In this document: one piece after another, positions 22,797-33,486 of the stretch
Layout: each line of letters begins with the position of its first letter
Numbering within the stretch: the first letter of the stretch is position 1
From: Pilatotrama ljubarskyi
Taxonomy: Eukaryota; Basidiomycota; Agaricomycetes; Polyporales; Polyporaceae
Length of the DNA: 64,000 nt
Assembly: GCA_022385805.1 (NCBI GenBank)
Contig: MU277739.1
Coordinates: 95,928-159,927 of the forward strand
Direction of reading: 5' to 3'
Made by a program: the position numbers and the translations under genes
The notes under the pieces: model-generated
What the model was told of the DNA's origin: nothing
What the model saw: only the letters and a program-made list of their open reading frames with translations
Databases searched by the model: none

Positions 22797-25700
22797 ATGG
22801 TCGCATCGGCTGTAGTACATGTCATCTTGGCGCTCTTGCCTCTGCTCGCCACCGGGACTGTAGCAAGTGGCATCGAAGTCCGAGACGACCTGCACTTTCC
22901 TCTACATGCTCGTGGAACCAACAAGGATGGCCTCAAACCGTTGTACAAAGACCCAAGTGCGGACATAGAGGCCAGAGTGAATGACCTGCTGCCGCGTATG
23001 ACGCTGGAAGAGAAGGTCGCACAACTGTAAGTGATTGAACGGGGACTCTCAGCGTCTTCCGATTGACCCATTTGCGCAGCATACAGGGCGATATGAATGG
23101 CTGGATGGACTTCAGCGACCCCCTTGACGATATCAAGACGTTCAACCAAACGGGGCTCGTACGTGCTCATCATGATTTCATGAAGTCACAAACCACCAGT
23201 AACGAACCATCGCAATCAGGAGGCGATGATGAGTCAGAAAGCAGGCGCCATATGGGGTGGATACCAAACGCCGTGGGACAAGTTCGTCTTCGGCGTGACA
23301 GTCGGCCAGCGCTTTCTCATGGAGAATACCACCCTCGGCATCCCCGCACTCATTCAATCTGAAGGTACGCCAAGCTCTTGCGTATGTTACTCGTCTCGGG
23401 CCAGCCAGTCTGATGCATAACCTTCGCAGGTTTGCATGGGTTTACAAACAACGGGACGATCTGGCCCTCGCCCATCGGCCTCGCAGCATCATTCAACCCT
23501 GACCTTCTCAAACAAGCCGCGGCGACTATCGCAGATGAAGCTGAAGGCCTCGGCATCTCGCATATCTTCGCGCCCGTCCTCGATCTCTCGCGCGAGCTAC
23601 GCTGGGGACGCGTGGAGGAAAACTTTGGCGAGGACCCATTCCTGTAAGCCTTTTGAGCACGTCACGGTGATACGTAGCTAATACCTGGGATCAAGAACGG
23701 GTGAGATGGGCAAGGCGTATGTGACTGGGCTCCAATCCGGACGCCGGCGCAACACGAGCTCGTCAGCAATTGCACGCATGGCTGCCACATGCAAGCACTT
23801 TGCTGCCTTCGGGAGTCCTCAAGGCGGCTTGTGAGTCGTAGCGTGTATCTCTGTGGGATGCATTAGGAGGCTAATGCATGTATGGACAGAAACATCGCAC
23901 AGGTGACGGGCGGAGAGCGTGAGCTGCGCTCGGCATACTTGAAGCCATTCAATCGGGCCTGTGTGGAGAGCCTGTCAATTATGACGGCATATTCAAGCTA
24001 TGATGGGATACCTGCTATTGCAAACAAACGTAGGATAGTCCTCATTTGACTCACTGATAGTTCACTGATCGGCCATGCCTTTGCAGACCTGCTAACTGAC
24101 ATTGTAAGTCCTCAGTCCCATCCTTCTACAGTGTGCGCATCCTGAACCGTGCACGCAGTTGCGCAACGAATGGGGATACAAGTACTGGGTCACGACCGAC
24201 GCCGGCTCCGTCGACCTCCTCATCACGACGCACGGCACGTGCGACACGCGCGAGTGCGCCGCGAAGACCGCCCTCGAGAATGGGTTGAGTGGAGAAATGG
24301 GTGGTGGGACGTATACGTATCTCACTCTTCCAGGTACGAATTGATATGGACTCGCTACTGAAGTCGGGCTGACCACTAGCATGTATGCTTGTAGACCAAG
24401 TTCGAGCCGGGACGGTCGATGTGAAGTTCATCGACGAGACTGTCAAGACTATGTTGCGCACGAAGTTCGCACTGGGGCTCTTCGAGAGTACGCGCTGTTC
24501 TCAAGCGTGCCGAATGCCCTCGCTGATCATCAATAGACCCGTACCCCTACGATGACTACCTGTCAACCCTACGCACCCCTGAAACTCGTCAGCTGCTGCA
24601 TGATATGGAGCGCGAAACGATCGTCCTGCTCGAAAATCGCCAGAACACGCTCCCATTGAGCAAATCCATCAACTCTGTTGCCTTGATCGGCCCGCAAGTG
24701 GACCGCGTCTCCGTTCGTCATCATCTCGCCATCACAAAGCATGCAGAACTGCTCACGCTCACAACCATACCTATTCTCATCCAGTTCGGAGACTACGTCT
24801 TCTTCAACGCCTCCAACAACGGCGTCTCCCCGCTCGCCGGTTTCATGCAGCTTCTTTCCAACACATCCGTGCAGATCAACTACGCCCAAGGCTGTCAACT
24901 CTGGTCAAACGACCCCTCCGAGATTCCGGCCGCTGTCGCTGCCGCCAAAGCGTCCGACGCTGCGATCGTCATGGTCGGCACGTGGTCGCTAGACCAGACG
25001 CTCCTCTGGACTCCAGGCACGAACGCGACGACGGGCGAACATGTAGATCTGTCAGACTTAGGGCTTGTGGGAGCGCAATTGCAGCTGGTGCAGGCTGTGA
25101 AGGCGGTGGGGAAGCCAACGATTGTGGTGCTTGTGAGCGGCAAGCCGGTGGCGGAGCCTTGGATTCAAGAGCGTGCGTCCCTTCCTAATGCCGGGTTGGG
25201 AATGCCATTGGCTGACTATTTCGACTAGACGCGGACGCGGTTGTCCAGCAGTTCTACCCCGGCGAGCTCGGCGGTCTGGCACTCGCTGAAGTGATATTTG
25301 GCGACGTTAATCCCTCTGGTTCGTATTCTTCCACGCGCGCGAGCCTGTTTGCTAAACTGACTTCTCGAATGCTGTGCAGGGAAGCTTCCTGTATCGTTCC
25401 CCAGGAGCGTCGGCACGACGCCCGTCTTCTACAACTACCTGAAGGGTAGCCGGTCTATCGATGCGGGACGCGTTCTCGATGATGGAACGCTCATGTTCGG
25501 GCATCAGGTGCGTCCTCCATCGCACCGCCTTTGATAAAACTCGCCGACGTGTCTTGGAATCTGCACAGTATGTTCTGGACAGTCCCGTACCCTTATGGAG
25601 CTTCGGCCACGGCTTGAGCTACACGACATTCAACTAGTGAGCAATTTCGTGCCAGCAATGTCACTTCGGGAATGACTCCGAGCAACAGTACCGACCTCGC

Positions 25701-26146
25701 CTTGTCGAAGTCGACGATTGGAGCAAACGAAGACTTCACTGTGTCCGTCACCGTGCACAACACGGGTGACCGAGACGGAAAGGAGGTCGTTGAGGTTCGT
25801 CGACCGGGCTTCCCTACGTCTGCGATTTCACTGAGCATGAGGCATCAGGTGTACATGACTGACCTCGTCAGCTCCGTTGTCACGCCGGATCAGCAACTCG
25901 TCGGCTTCCAGAAGATCGATCTCCCGTGAGTCCTCCGACTCCTCTGCGTTGTCTCCTATCTCCCAGTAGGCTTACTTTACATTCTGCAGTGCGGGCACGT
26001 CAAAGCGTGTTACCATTCCAGTGAACTCGACCGAGCTCGCTGTATGGACGCTCGACAACAAATGGGTGGTAGAGCCTGGCCAGTTCGCGGTGAAGATTGG
26101 GACGAGCGACCAGACATTCTTGAACACAACTTTAGTGGTGCGGTGA
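22797..26146 (+). CDS. Secreted glycoside hydrolase family 3 (beta-glucosidase/beta-xylosidase type)
   Basis: GH3 enzymes release terminal glucose or xylose from beta-linked sugars outside the cell. Signal peptide 'VHVILALLPLLATGTVA', then the N-terminal barrel opening 'LLPRMTLEEKVAQL'. Later parts: 'LHGFTNNGTIWPSPIGLAA', 'FAPVLDLSRELRWGRVEENF' with 'GEDPFL', 'CKHFAAFGSPQGGL', 'NIAQVTGGERELRSAYL', and 'LRNEWGYKYWVTTDAGSVDL' with the expected nucleophile Asp in 'TTDAGS'. The second domain has 'ETIVLLENRQNTLPL', 'VVQQFYPGELGGLALAEV', 'GKLPVSFPRSVGTTPVFYNY' and 'SFGHGLSYTTFNY'. A fibronectin III-like tail follows, 'VTVHNTGDRDGKEVVE', ending 'LNTTLVVR' at 26144-26146. About fourteen introns; one is placed as 49 nt (25633-25681) because reading straight through meets two stops. 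Glucose versus xylose specificity cannot be decided. Confidence 0.88.
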
Positions 26147-27028
26147 TCAGGGATGTTCGAAACTGCTACGGTGCTTGTACTCATCTATATCGACCTGTCA
26201 TCACCGTTCTACGGAGAGAACATCTTTGGCATCACTCTTTCGACTCACCTGAAATTACGTCGGAAAGGCGTGCATCGGGCTAGCCTCCCCTTGCGAGTCG
26301 TCTAGAAACGTCTCCTGATCACCAGTTCGCCGTCTGTCCCTGTGACGCGCGGGTGAGAGGATCGCCCCCGGGCTTCTGGGGGAGAAAGGGCTGCGACGGG
26401 ACGTAGCCAGGTGTGCTACGCCTGTGCTACGCAGAATCGCTCAACCTCGCACACGGGGATGACATCATAAGCGCCCGCACGAATGTTTTTCCCGCGCGTC
26501 TGCCCTTGTCCGGAGATAGGCGCTTATTCCTTCAGTACCATCCTCGAGCATATAAAGCCTCCCCCTCGCCGAGACCTGTCTGCGTACAGTCTCACCCCAT
26601 CCTGATAGTCAGGTAAGTCTTCAAGCTATTTTGATGGCCTATAGAAGTTTACTGATTTTCTTCCGCAAGTATCTCTTCCCCAACGGCGCCAACACTTCAA
26701 TCTCTAAGGAGTTGGAGAGTGGCACTGGCTCACCTCTGCTGATCTGCGCGTGAAAACCCACTCGGCTCTCTTCGACACAAGGTGAGTATCGCTCTTTTGT
26801 GGTCAGGTACTGCATAGTACATGCATGACGTTTGTTGGTCTTGACCACCGTTACGACTGCTGTAGATGGTGTCGTAGCGGTGATCATGCTCGGCAGTTGA
26901 AAGAGGATGAATACCAGCCTCCATTTTCGCCGAGCGCACGCAGAGCTCGCCTTGACTCCAGTTGTTCTACATCCGGCCCGGACTCATCAGAGCAACTTAC
27001 GCCGGTAGCTAACGCCTTTGTTCCCTAG
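26147..27028. other. Intergenic / 5' leader of the F-box-like gene
   Basis: Contains a TATA box at 26551-26557 and intron-like splice sites (donors CAGGTAAGT near 26609 and AAGGTGAGT near 26778, acceptor CCCTAG ending at 27028). It is therefore probably a spliced 5' untranslated leader. Confidence 0.5.
26551..26557 (+). promoter_or_regulatory. TATA box upstream of F-box-like gene
   Basis: TATAAAG in an otherwise GC-rich promoter, followed by a C-rich tract and splice sites leading to the ATG at 27029. Confidence 0.5.
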
Positions 27029-28646
27029 ATGGACGACACTCGAAGTAGCCCAAGCGCGCTCAACATGGACGTTCTGCGCAACGTCCTTGCACTATCCGAC
27101 GGTCGGACGATTGCCCGCATGATGCAGCTCTCACGCGAGCTCTACCACGAAGGCCCCAAACATCTCCTTAGACTGCCCGTCAGGCTGCGGCGAGAGTCCA
27201 GCATTTCTTCTTTCGTCGCGTTCATGCTAGCAGAAGACGCGCGCCGCGTCCGCTTCCTCACGAACCTCCACATCTCTACCGGTCTCCTTTCAAGAGCCGA
27301 GGCAGGCCCATTCGAAGACTTTGTTTTCCGCTTCGCGCCTCAAATGAATATCATCCAGCTTGACATCGAGCGTGCGGAAGAGTTCTTCGAGTCCAGCCCA
27401 GGGCTCTCCAGCGCCTTCAGCCTCCTCACGACTGTCAAGCACCTCAAGATGGACGAGATCGGCCGGCGGGCTAGCATTTTCCTCGAGCAGCTGCGCTCCC
27501 AGCTCGTGTCCGCGGATCTCACCATGATACCTCGCCCGATACGGCACGATGAGGACGATGAAGACAGCGACGAAGACGAGGACGAGGACGATCCATCTAT
27601 CCGTAACCCCATACTGCAACTCCGCAATTCGCAGGACACCCTCAAGTCGTTGGACGTAACATTCGGCGACACCGACTGCGACGTCGGCGAGCTCTTCGAG
27701 CAACGCTATCCCCACGTGAAACGGCTCAACCTCATCGCCAACGAGCTCCCGTACACGATGCACTACGCCCGGGCGTACCCCAACGTCACCACGCTCACAA
27801 TCGCGTGCGCAGAGCGCGAGCTCGCCGAACTCGGGACGAAGATGGACGACTACGTCGATCAGCGGCACGTCAACAAGCTCGAGCAGATGTCTCACGGCTC
27901 CTGGAAATCCCTCAAGGAGGTGCACGGTACGCTGATCGACCACTTCCTGCTCGCCGCCCTCTGCCCTGTCGAGCAGCTTCACATCAGGGGGCCTTTCATG
28001 GACACGCGTATGTTCCGCTCGGTACTTCTCACCACCACGCCGGCCTACGTGAATTTCGACGCGTTCGACGTGGACTTGTTCTATGAGGCCGACTTCAAGC
28101 GGCTTATGCGCGGACACTTCGTGCAGCCCATCCGGTGCTTCGAGATCACGCTCATGCTCGGGGGAATACTGGAGCCGAAGGACGTCAGCATGCCAAGAGC
28201 CTTGGTAAGCACGAGTTGTCGCCATGTTGTTCATTTCACTCACCGTTGCCCCCTCACAGGACATATTACTCGAAGGCATCAGCCAGATGCCGTCGCTCCG
28301 CTCGTTCGGCCTGACCCTCATGTGCTTCTCGCTCGTCCCGGAGCTGGAGGACTACCTCTTAGGGGTGACGGGCTCGGGTTCCGTACCTCTGACCCGCGCA
28401 GAGAAGTATCTCCAAGACATCGATCTCAACGGACTGGTGGGTCGAATACGGGAAGCCGTCCCCACGCTCGAGAGCGTCGTAGTCACGCTGTTTGGCCACC
28501 GCACGCGGGCGAACACCTCCGCGACGTTTGGCGCGGACGTGCCATGGCCGAAGGGTGCTGTCGAGGCGATACCTCTCGAGCGTGCCCCGACGATCACTCG
28601 TATCAGCAAATCTATGGTGCACACGATCGCGAACATGGTTCTGTGA
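27029..28646 (+). CDS. F-box-like / leucine-rich repeat protein
   Basis: Soluble protein of the large agaricomycete F-box-like class. Such proteins usually act as substrate adaptors of SCF ubiquitin ligases, though this role is inferred. The N-terminus 'LNMDVLRNVLALSDGRTIARMMQLSRELYHEG' resembles a degenerate F-box helix pair. The rest has Leu-spaced segments such as 'LLTTVKHLKM' and 'HVKRLNLIANELP'. A very acidic tract of Asp/Glu with some Ser (about residues 172-190) divides the protein. One intron at about 28206-28259 (GTAAGC..CACAG) joins 'MPRAL' to 'DILLEGISQMPSLRSFGLTL'. The stop ends at 28646. An acceptor-like CCCTAG lies directly before the ATG, so a further upstream coding exon cannot be excluded. 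Confidence 0.7.
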
Positions 28647-29100
28647 TACCCCCATTTCCATTTGCCTGCTAGAGTACAGCATGTATGCTATGTAGCCGAA
28701 TCCTAATACTGCCTCTGCCGTGCATTCGTGTTCAAGGACTTTGTCTCCCGCCGACATGACGGCGCCGGCTGTCCCTTCCGCCTATTCCTCAACCCCTCCA
28801 TCCTGCGGAGACAACCCGCCTGTCTGGACCGATCGATCTTGCTAGTACTACAGTAGAAGGTTACCGTAACTTGCAGTACGACTAGTAGGAGCTGCCGAGT
28901 CCCAGTTTCGCCGCAAACCTGGCACGTGCCTTTCTGCTGGTGGCAAGTTTCATTCCGATCCCTATACGTACAGTACAGTCGCACACGATATCTCAAAACG
29001 ACTATATCCAACCTGGTGCGATTTCCATGAAGTCTCCAATCCATCCTGCCAGTGGTCATGCTCCCTGCTTACTGCTCACAACGGCCACCTGGTCGTGCCA
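28647..29100. other. Convergent intergenic region
   Basis: Downstream of both the F-box-like gene (+) and the WD40 gene (-). Includes one CACTGGCA-type 8-mer (29047-29054). No gene seen. Confidence 0.5.
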
Positions 29101-30509
29101 TCACGCTTCCTCCTCTTCCGGGAGCGTCCAGATCCTGACAGTCCCATCGTCCGACGCAGAGACTAATCTGTCGCCCTCCGGCGAGAACTGCAGCGCGGTG
29201 ACCTTATCGACGTGGCCCACCATCGCCGGCAGGCGCTTCCCCGTCGTCGTGTCCCACACAAGCACCTCGTTGTCACCGCCGCTCGACGCCACGTACTGCC
29301 CATCCGGCGAGAACACGGCAGCGTTCACCAGCGCATCGTTCCGGTCGAACGTGTGCACCAGCTCGCCCGTAAACGAGTCGCAAAGCTTGAGCGTCATATC
29401 GTTCGACGCGCTCATCACGCGCTTGCCGTCTGGGGAGAACGCCACCGCCCAGACAGGGGAGGGGTGCTCGTGCAGGTTGACGAGCGCCTCGCCCGTCTCT
29501 GCGTTCCAGATGATGCTCGTCGCGTCGTCTGAACCAGTTATCACCCGCCGGCTCTCAGGGTCGAACGCGATGGACCAGATAACGCCTGTGTGGCCCTCAA
29601 GTGTGCGGTGCACCTCGCCCGTCTCCGCATTCCAGATCTTGGCCGAGTAATCCGCGCTGCATGATGCGATCCACTTGCCGTTCGGCGACCAGACGGCGGA
29701 CATGATGACTGCAGTGTGGCCGTCCAGGGTGTGCACGAGCGCACCGGTGACCGCATCCCAGACGCGGACGGAGAAGTCGGTAGAGGACGTGACGATCTTC
29801 GAGCCGCCGGGTAAGTACTGAATCGTCTGCACGACACTGCCGTGGCCATCTAGCACGGCCACGACCGAATGCGACTCAACGTCCCATATGAGACCAAGCC
29901 CGTCACTCGCGCCCGAGGCGAAGCGCTGGCCGTCCGGAGAGAACGCAAGGGTCCACACGACGTCGGAATGCTCAGTCAACTGGTGTAGAAAACGACCATC
30001 AGTGCCGTCCCGGAGAATGATAGTCGTGTCCTCTGATCCGCTGGCGATGAATCGGCCATCCGGTGACCAGGCGACGCAAGTCACACCGCCCGTGTGTTCT
30101 GACAGCACGAGCGGAGCGTGGTAGTAGCCAGCAGCTCCGGCGCGTCCGCTTGACTTGTCGACACTATCGTCTTCTTTCGATGACTCGTGGGCATCTTCGT
30201 CACCCAAGTCGTCGGCTCTCGAGGGATGCTCTTCGGCCGCGGTCTGCACGTCGCCGGCTAGAGACGTGTCTGAGCACGGCGCAAGGCGGGATGCAAAAAA
30301 TCGACTTACCAATAGGAGGGTCCGCTTCCTCAACGTCGTCGTACTCCTCCGCCCATTCGACACAAGCGAGAGCGGCCACTAGGACGCTTGTCAGCCAAGC
30401 TTTGACCTCCACGTACGATCAACCTACCTCCATCATCTACGAATAGTATCGGTGGCTTCAATTTATTCAATGCGGTAGGGATATCCTCCGGGAACTCGTC
30501 ATCCTGCAT
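29101..30509 (-). CDS. WD40 repeat protein (eight repeats)
   Basis: Beta-propeller scaffold, probably cytosolic or nuclear, mediating protein-protein contacts. The start at 30509 gives 'MQDDEFPEDIPTALNKLKPP', then 'ILFVDDG'. After an intron comes 'VAALACVEWAEEYDDVEEAD', and after a second intron an acidic linker with 'DLGDEDAHESSKEDDS'. Eight tandem WD units follow, opening with motifs such as 'EHTGGVTCVAWSPDGRFIAS', 'EHSDVVWTLAFSPDGQRFAS', 'DGHTAVIMSAVWSPNGKWIA' and 'EGHTGVIWSIAFDPESRRVI', and closing with 'VRIWTLPEEEEA'. Several repeats end in WD-type dipeptides (IWD, VWD), others in IWN. Eight units suit a closed propeller. The upstream exon is chosen because it gives a start with splice sites in phase. 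Function beyond scaffolding is unknown. Confidence 0.85.
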
Positions 30510-30649
30510 GTCATTCAGCCAGGAACAGAGACGTGTAGAGTAAAGATAGATAATGCCTCACAAATAACGCATAAAGATGCGTGCTCCCTGCAATGGCAGC
30601 ATCCACTCTTGACCCATCCTTCGAGGATTTTCAGCATCAATCGCCACTC

Positions 30650-31844
30650 TTAAGTGATGGAGCTGACCTCCAGAGGATAATTCAAGATGTAGTCGAGAAG
30701 GTAATCCACGGGATCATACGGCTGAGGACAATGAGATAGGTGCCATCCTGCCGATGATGAACAACACCTACCTTGTCTACACCAAATTCACCGATCGAGA
30801 CGTCAGAGTCAGACCCGCCGCCCACCATGAGTTCACCCTCGCCATCGCCTTCCCCGCCGTGCTCAAGATCCGCGTACCCCGCAGCCGCTTTCACGATCCT
30901 GCTCCGGAAGAACCGCCTCTTCATCTTGTAATAGTTGACAAAGAGCGTCTGGTCCTTCTTTGGTCCGGTCGGCGTCTTCTTGAGCGTGAGCGATGTTATA
31001 GACATGCGGGAAGAAGACTGATCGACGGCTGTAGGCGATGTGGCGAGAGACGCCGACGACGGGGAGGGCGACAAACTGGCTCCGTCTGGTTTCGTGCGCC
31101 ACTCTGGCTCGACCGTATGCTCGTGCACCTTCGATATGTTGAAGCTCCCCTGAGCAAACGAGCCGGCATTCGCCTGGAACGAGATCTGGCAGGCTGACCC
31201 CCGGCGGAGGAACGCGCCGAGCGCCCAGTTGTCGGTCTTCACCGCCCCAGAGATGAAGAGGATATCCTCGCGCGCGATGTCAAGATCGAGGACGTCGGTC
31301 GCGAAGTGATACCAGCTGTCGAGGCTTGTGCGGATGTACTGGGTGAGCTTCTTCGAAGGATGCATCTCCAGTTGGTCAGCTTCGGGCTGGACGATAACGA
31401 ACGCGCCATTCTCTCGCTCGCATGAGACCTTGAGACCTCCTCCAACGATCTCCGTGGCGCTACGCGGTCAAATGGGTCAGAAGTGCTCATTGCTTCCAGC
31501 AGGACATCATACGTTTCAACCTTAGCGCCAACCTCCACGGTATCGACACTCTTGCTATGGAGATGCGACTTGATCACCGTCTTCGCCTCATTCAGGAGGT
31601 ACTTATGCAGCTGGAAAGGGATGAAGTCCTCCGGGACGCCATACTCCTGCTGCGACGGCTCGTCTGCAGGGAGAATTGCGTTGAAGAGACGGAAGAAAGC
31701 CCCGCTCCGGTAGTAGCCCACGTCCCCGATCTGGATTTCGCCGAATTTCGTATGTTCGGGATGCCATAAGGGATACCCTTTCTTGTAGGGGAACAGCTGC
31801 TTCGCATATATGTTGTACGCTGCGATGTCGGCCGTGTCGTCCAT
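30650..31844 (-). CDS. Agaricomycete conserved protein of unknown function
   Basis: Start 'MDDTADIAAYNIYAKQLFPY' at 31844, then 'GYPLWHPEHTKFGEIQIGDV' and 'GYYRSGAFFRLFNAILP'. I recognise this opening as common in proteins of mushroom-forming fungi without a known function. Intron 1 (about 31460-31512) joins 'GAKVET' in phase to 'ATEIVGGGLKVSCE'. The middle reads 'LDLDIAREDILFISGAVKTD' and 'NWALGAFLRRGSACQISF'. A Ser/Pro-rich linker with 'SLSPSPSSASLATSP' precedes 'LFVNYYKMKRRFFRSRIVKA', an acidic patch, and after intron 2 (GTAGGT..CTCAG) the end 'PYDPVDYLLDYILNYPLEVS' with stop at 30650. No signal peptide or membrane helix. In this family the N-terminal part is usually most conserved. A link to neighbours is not apparent. 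Confidence 0.8.
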
Positions 31845-32374
31845 CCTGGCGGAGGACTGAGAGGGGCGGCCAGGCAGACATGGCTCCTTGGATTGATATA
31901 TGGGAGGCCTGACGATTCTCACGTCGAAGCGGCAAAACACGAAGGGCGCCTCCGGGCGGTGCAGAGCTCAGAATACAACGTGCATGCAGCGTGTCCTGTG
32001 CAACCTTCTTTGAACACAGCCGATATTGAATGGCTGTGTGCTCTTATCGATATAAACCAATGAAGATCATGACGAGGCGATGCCTACCTGTGTTCCCTCG
32101 CCACGCCGTACTGTATGTGCTTCTGCTAGGTCAGCGCTTGAGAGTCAGCTGTCAATCGGCCTAAATCCCTCAGACACGATAGTGCCAGCTTTGCACAGCC
32201 AGAAAACAATGTGGGTGGATTGGTGTTGCCAAATGATAGCAGTGCAATGTTACATGGCGCCCGCCGGGGCTGAGGTATAGTCCTCATCTATGACACGCCA
32301 GCGTCAGCATCGAACCTTAGGCAAATCCCCTTGCACAAACCGTGACGACAAGCTCAATAGATGCACGGATTCCC
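31845..32374. other. Intergenic, no gene seen
   Basis: Between the start of the unknown-function gene and the stop of Ctf8. Short unrelated open frames only. Confidence 0.5.
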
Positions 32375-32929
32375 TCACGTCTTGCTCCCTACTCGCGACA
32401 GCGGTGCAGCAGAGGATGGCTTTCCGACCATAGGCATTGGCCGCTTCGAGAAGACCATTTTCCGCTTGACGACAGCGACAATGTCCCAGCTCTTCGCTGT
32501 ACCACCCTCTGCTCGCGGAGCATCATCGAGGGCCATGGTCTCTTCTGCTGGGCTTCCGGTGCGGTCGTGGTCGTTCCTGTGCAAGACGGCGAGCGGTTTC
32601 GAGAGGTTGACGAGTTTGCCCTCGAGCAGATGATGTCCAATCAGAAGTGTCGGCTTTTTCTATTGCATGGCGGGATCAGTCAAAGTTTCTGGGTATCGAA
32701 ACGCACAGTCCAGCCGAGATATGGATCTATAGACAGGAGTACCTACTGTTGCAGGGTCGACGCGCAGCTTGCCCACAAGCTGACTGTCCTTGTTTCCCTC
32801 GACATCCAACGCTCCTTGTAGTTCTATGAGCACGAGCTCCTCAGACCCGAATTGAACGAGCTGCGGGGGCAATCGCCGGTTTGTAGGCGAGGACGGTCCC
32901 GGGATGTTGACGTTGATAGGAATGAGCAT
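32375..32929 (-). CDS. CTF8: Ctf8, subunit of the Ctf18-RFC alternative clamp loader
   Basis: Small nuclear protein that with Dcc1 and Ctf18 forms the alternative replication factor C complex. That complex acts on PCNA during replication and is needed for sister-chromatid cohesion. Exon 1 (32747-32929) begins 'MLIPINVNIPGPSS' and carries 'LVQFGSEELVLIELQGALDV' with 'EGNKDSQLVGKLRVD'. Exon 2 (32375-32659) begins 'KKPTLLIGHHLLEGKLVNLS' with 'KPLAVL', the most diagnostic family segment. The intron is GTAGGT..AATAG and keeps phase; reading through it loses the motif. Length is about 155 residues, close to other fungal Ctf8 proteins. The tail after 'HRNDHDRTG' is less conserved. Two ACGCGT boxes lie 138-153 nt upstream of the start. 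Confidence 0.88.
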
Positions 32930-33486
32930 GGCGTAAGCAAGCTAATCCCAGCACTAGTCTAGTCGTATGCCCTGCCAAACTCTCAGGAGATTATAGCAGA
33001 CCCGGGATGTTTGACGCAAGTAGTGGTACGGTGGTGGTGGTGGAGAGAAGAGGGAGGGGAGGCCGAACGCGTCGCGACGCGTCGCAGCGCCCACCACGTG
33101 ATCTCGACCCCGGGCCGGACGAACCGCACTGCGGCAAAGCACCAACTCGAGCCTCTTTCCGCGAGTCGAGGAGACGAAGTCAGTGCACTGAAGACCGCGG
33201 AGCTCCTGGATGCTATTCGACCCCTCTGTGCTATCGTACATACACTGGTTACACTACCAAACGCCCCCAGGATCGAGTTGAATCAGGCCCGGCCAACACG
33301 GGCGGCGGCGTCATCCAGCGACGCTGGCCCGCAGTTAGGCTGTAACTGGTTTTCCGCAACTGCGCTTTCGTCTGCGTCTGCACCTGCATCTGCAACCGGC
33401 GGACGTTGAGCCCGCTATCACGCACCATCCTCGCTCCGTATCGCTGCCAACCGTGGGTGACCGGAAGGGTTGTGGGTTGTGTGCGT
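32930..33486. other. Ctf8 promoter / downstream region of MetE-like gene
   Basis: Carries the ACGCGT pair and a CACGTG site (33067-33100). No gene seen. Confidence 0.6.
33067..33100 (-). promoter_or_regulatory. Two MCB-type ACGCGT boxes and an E-box upstream of Ctf8
   Basis: ACGCGT at 33067-33072 and 33077-33082 are spaced exactly 10 nt, one helical turn. CACGTG follows at 33095-33100. All are palindromic, so strand is not fixed, but the nearest start is Ctf8 at 32929. In other fungi ACGCGT is bound by MBF-type factors that switch on DNA replication genes at G1/S. Confidence 0.65.

Noticed and set aside
27290..28321. Minus-strand open frame of 343 codons
   Set aside because: Antisense shadow of the F-box-like coding exon; composition is Val/Glu-rich and no domain is visible.
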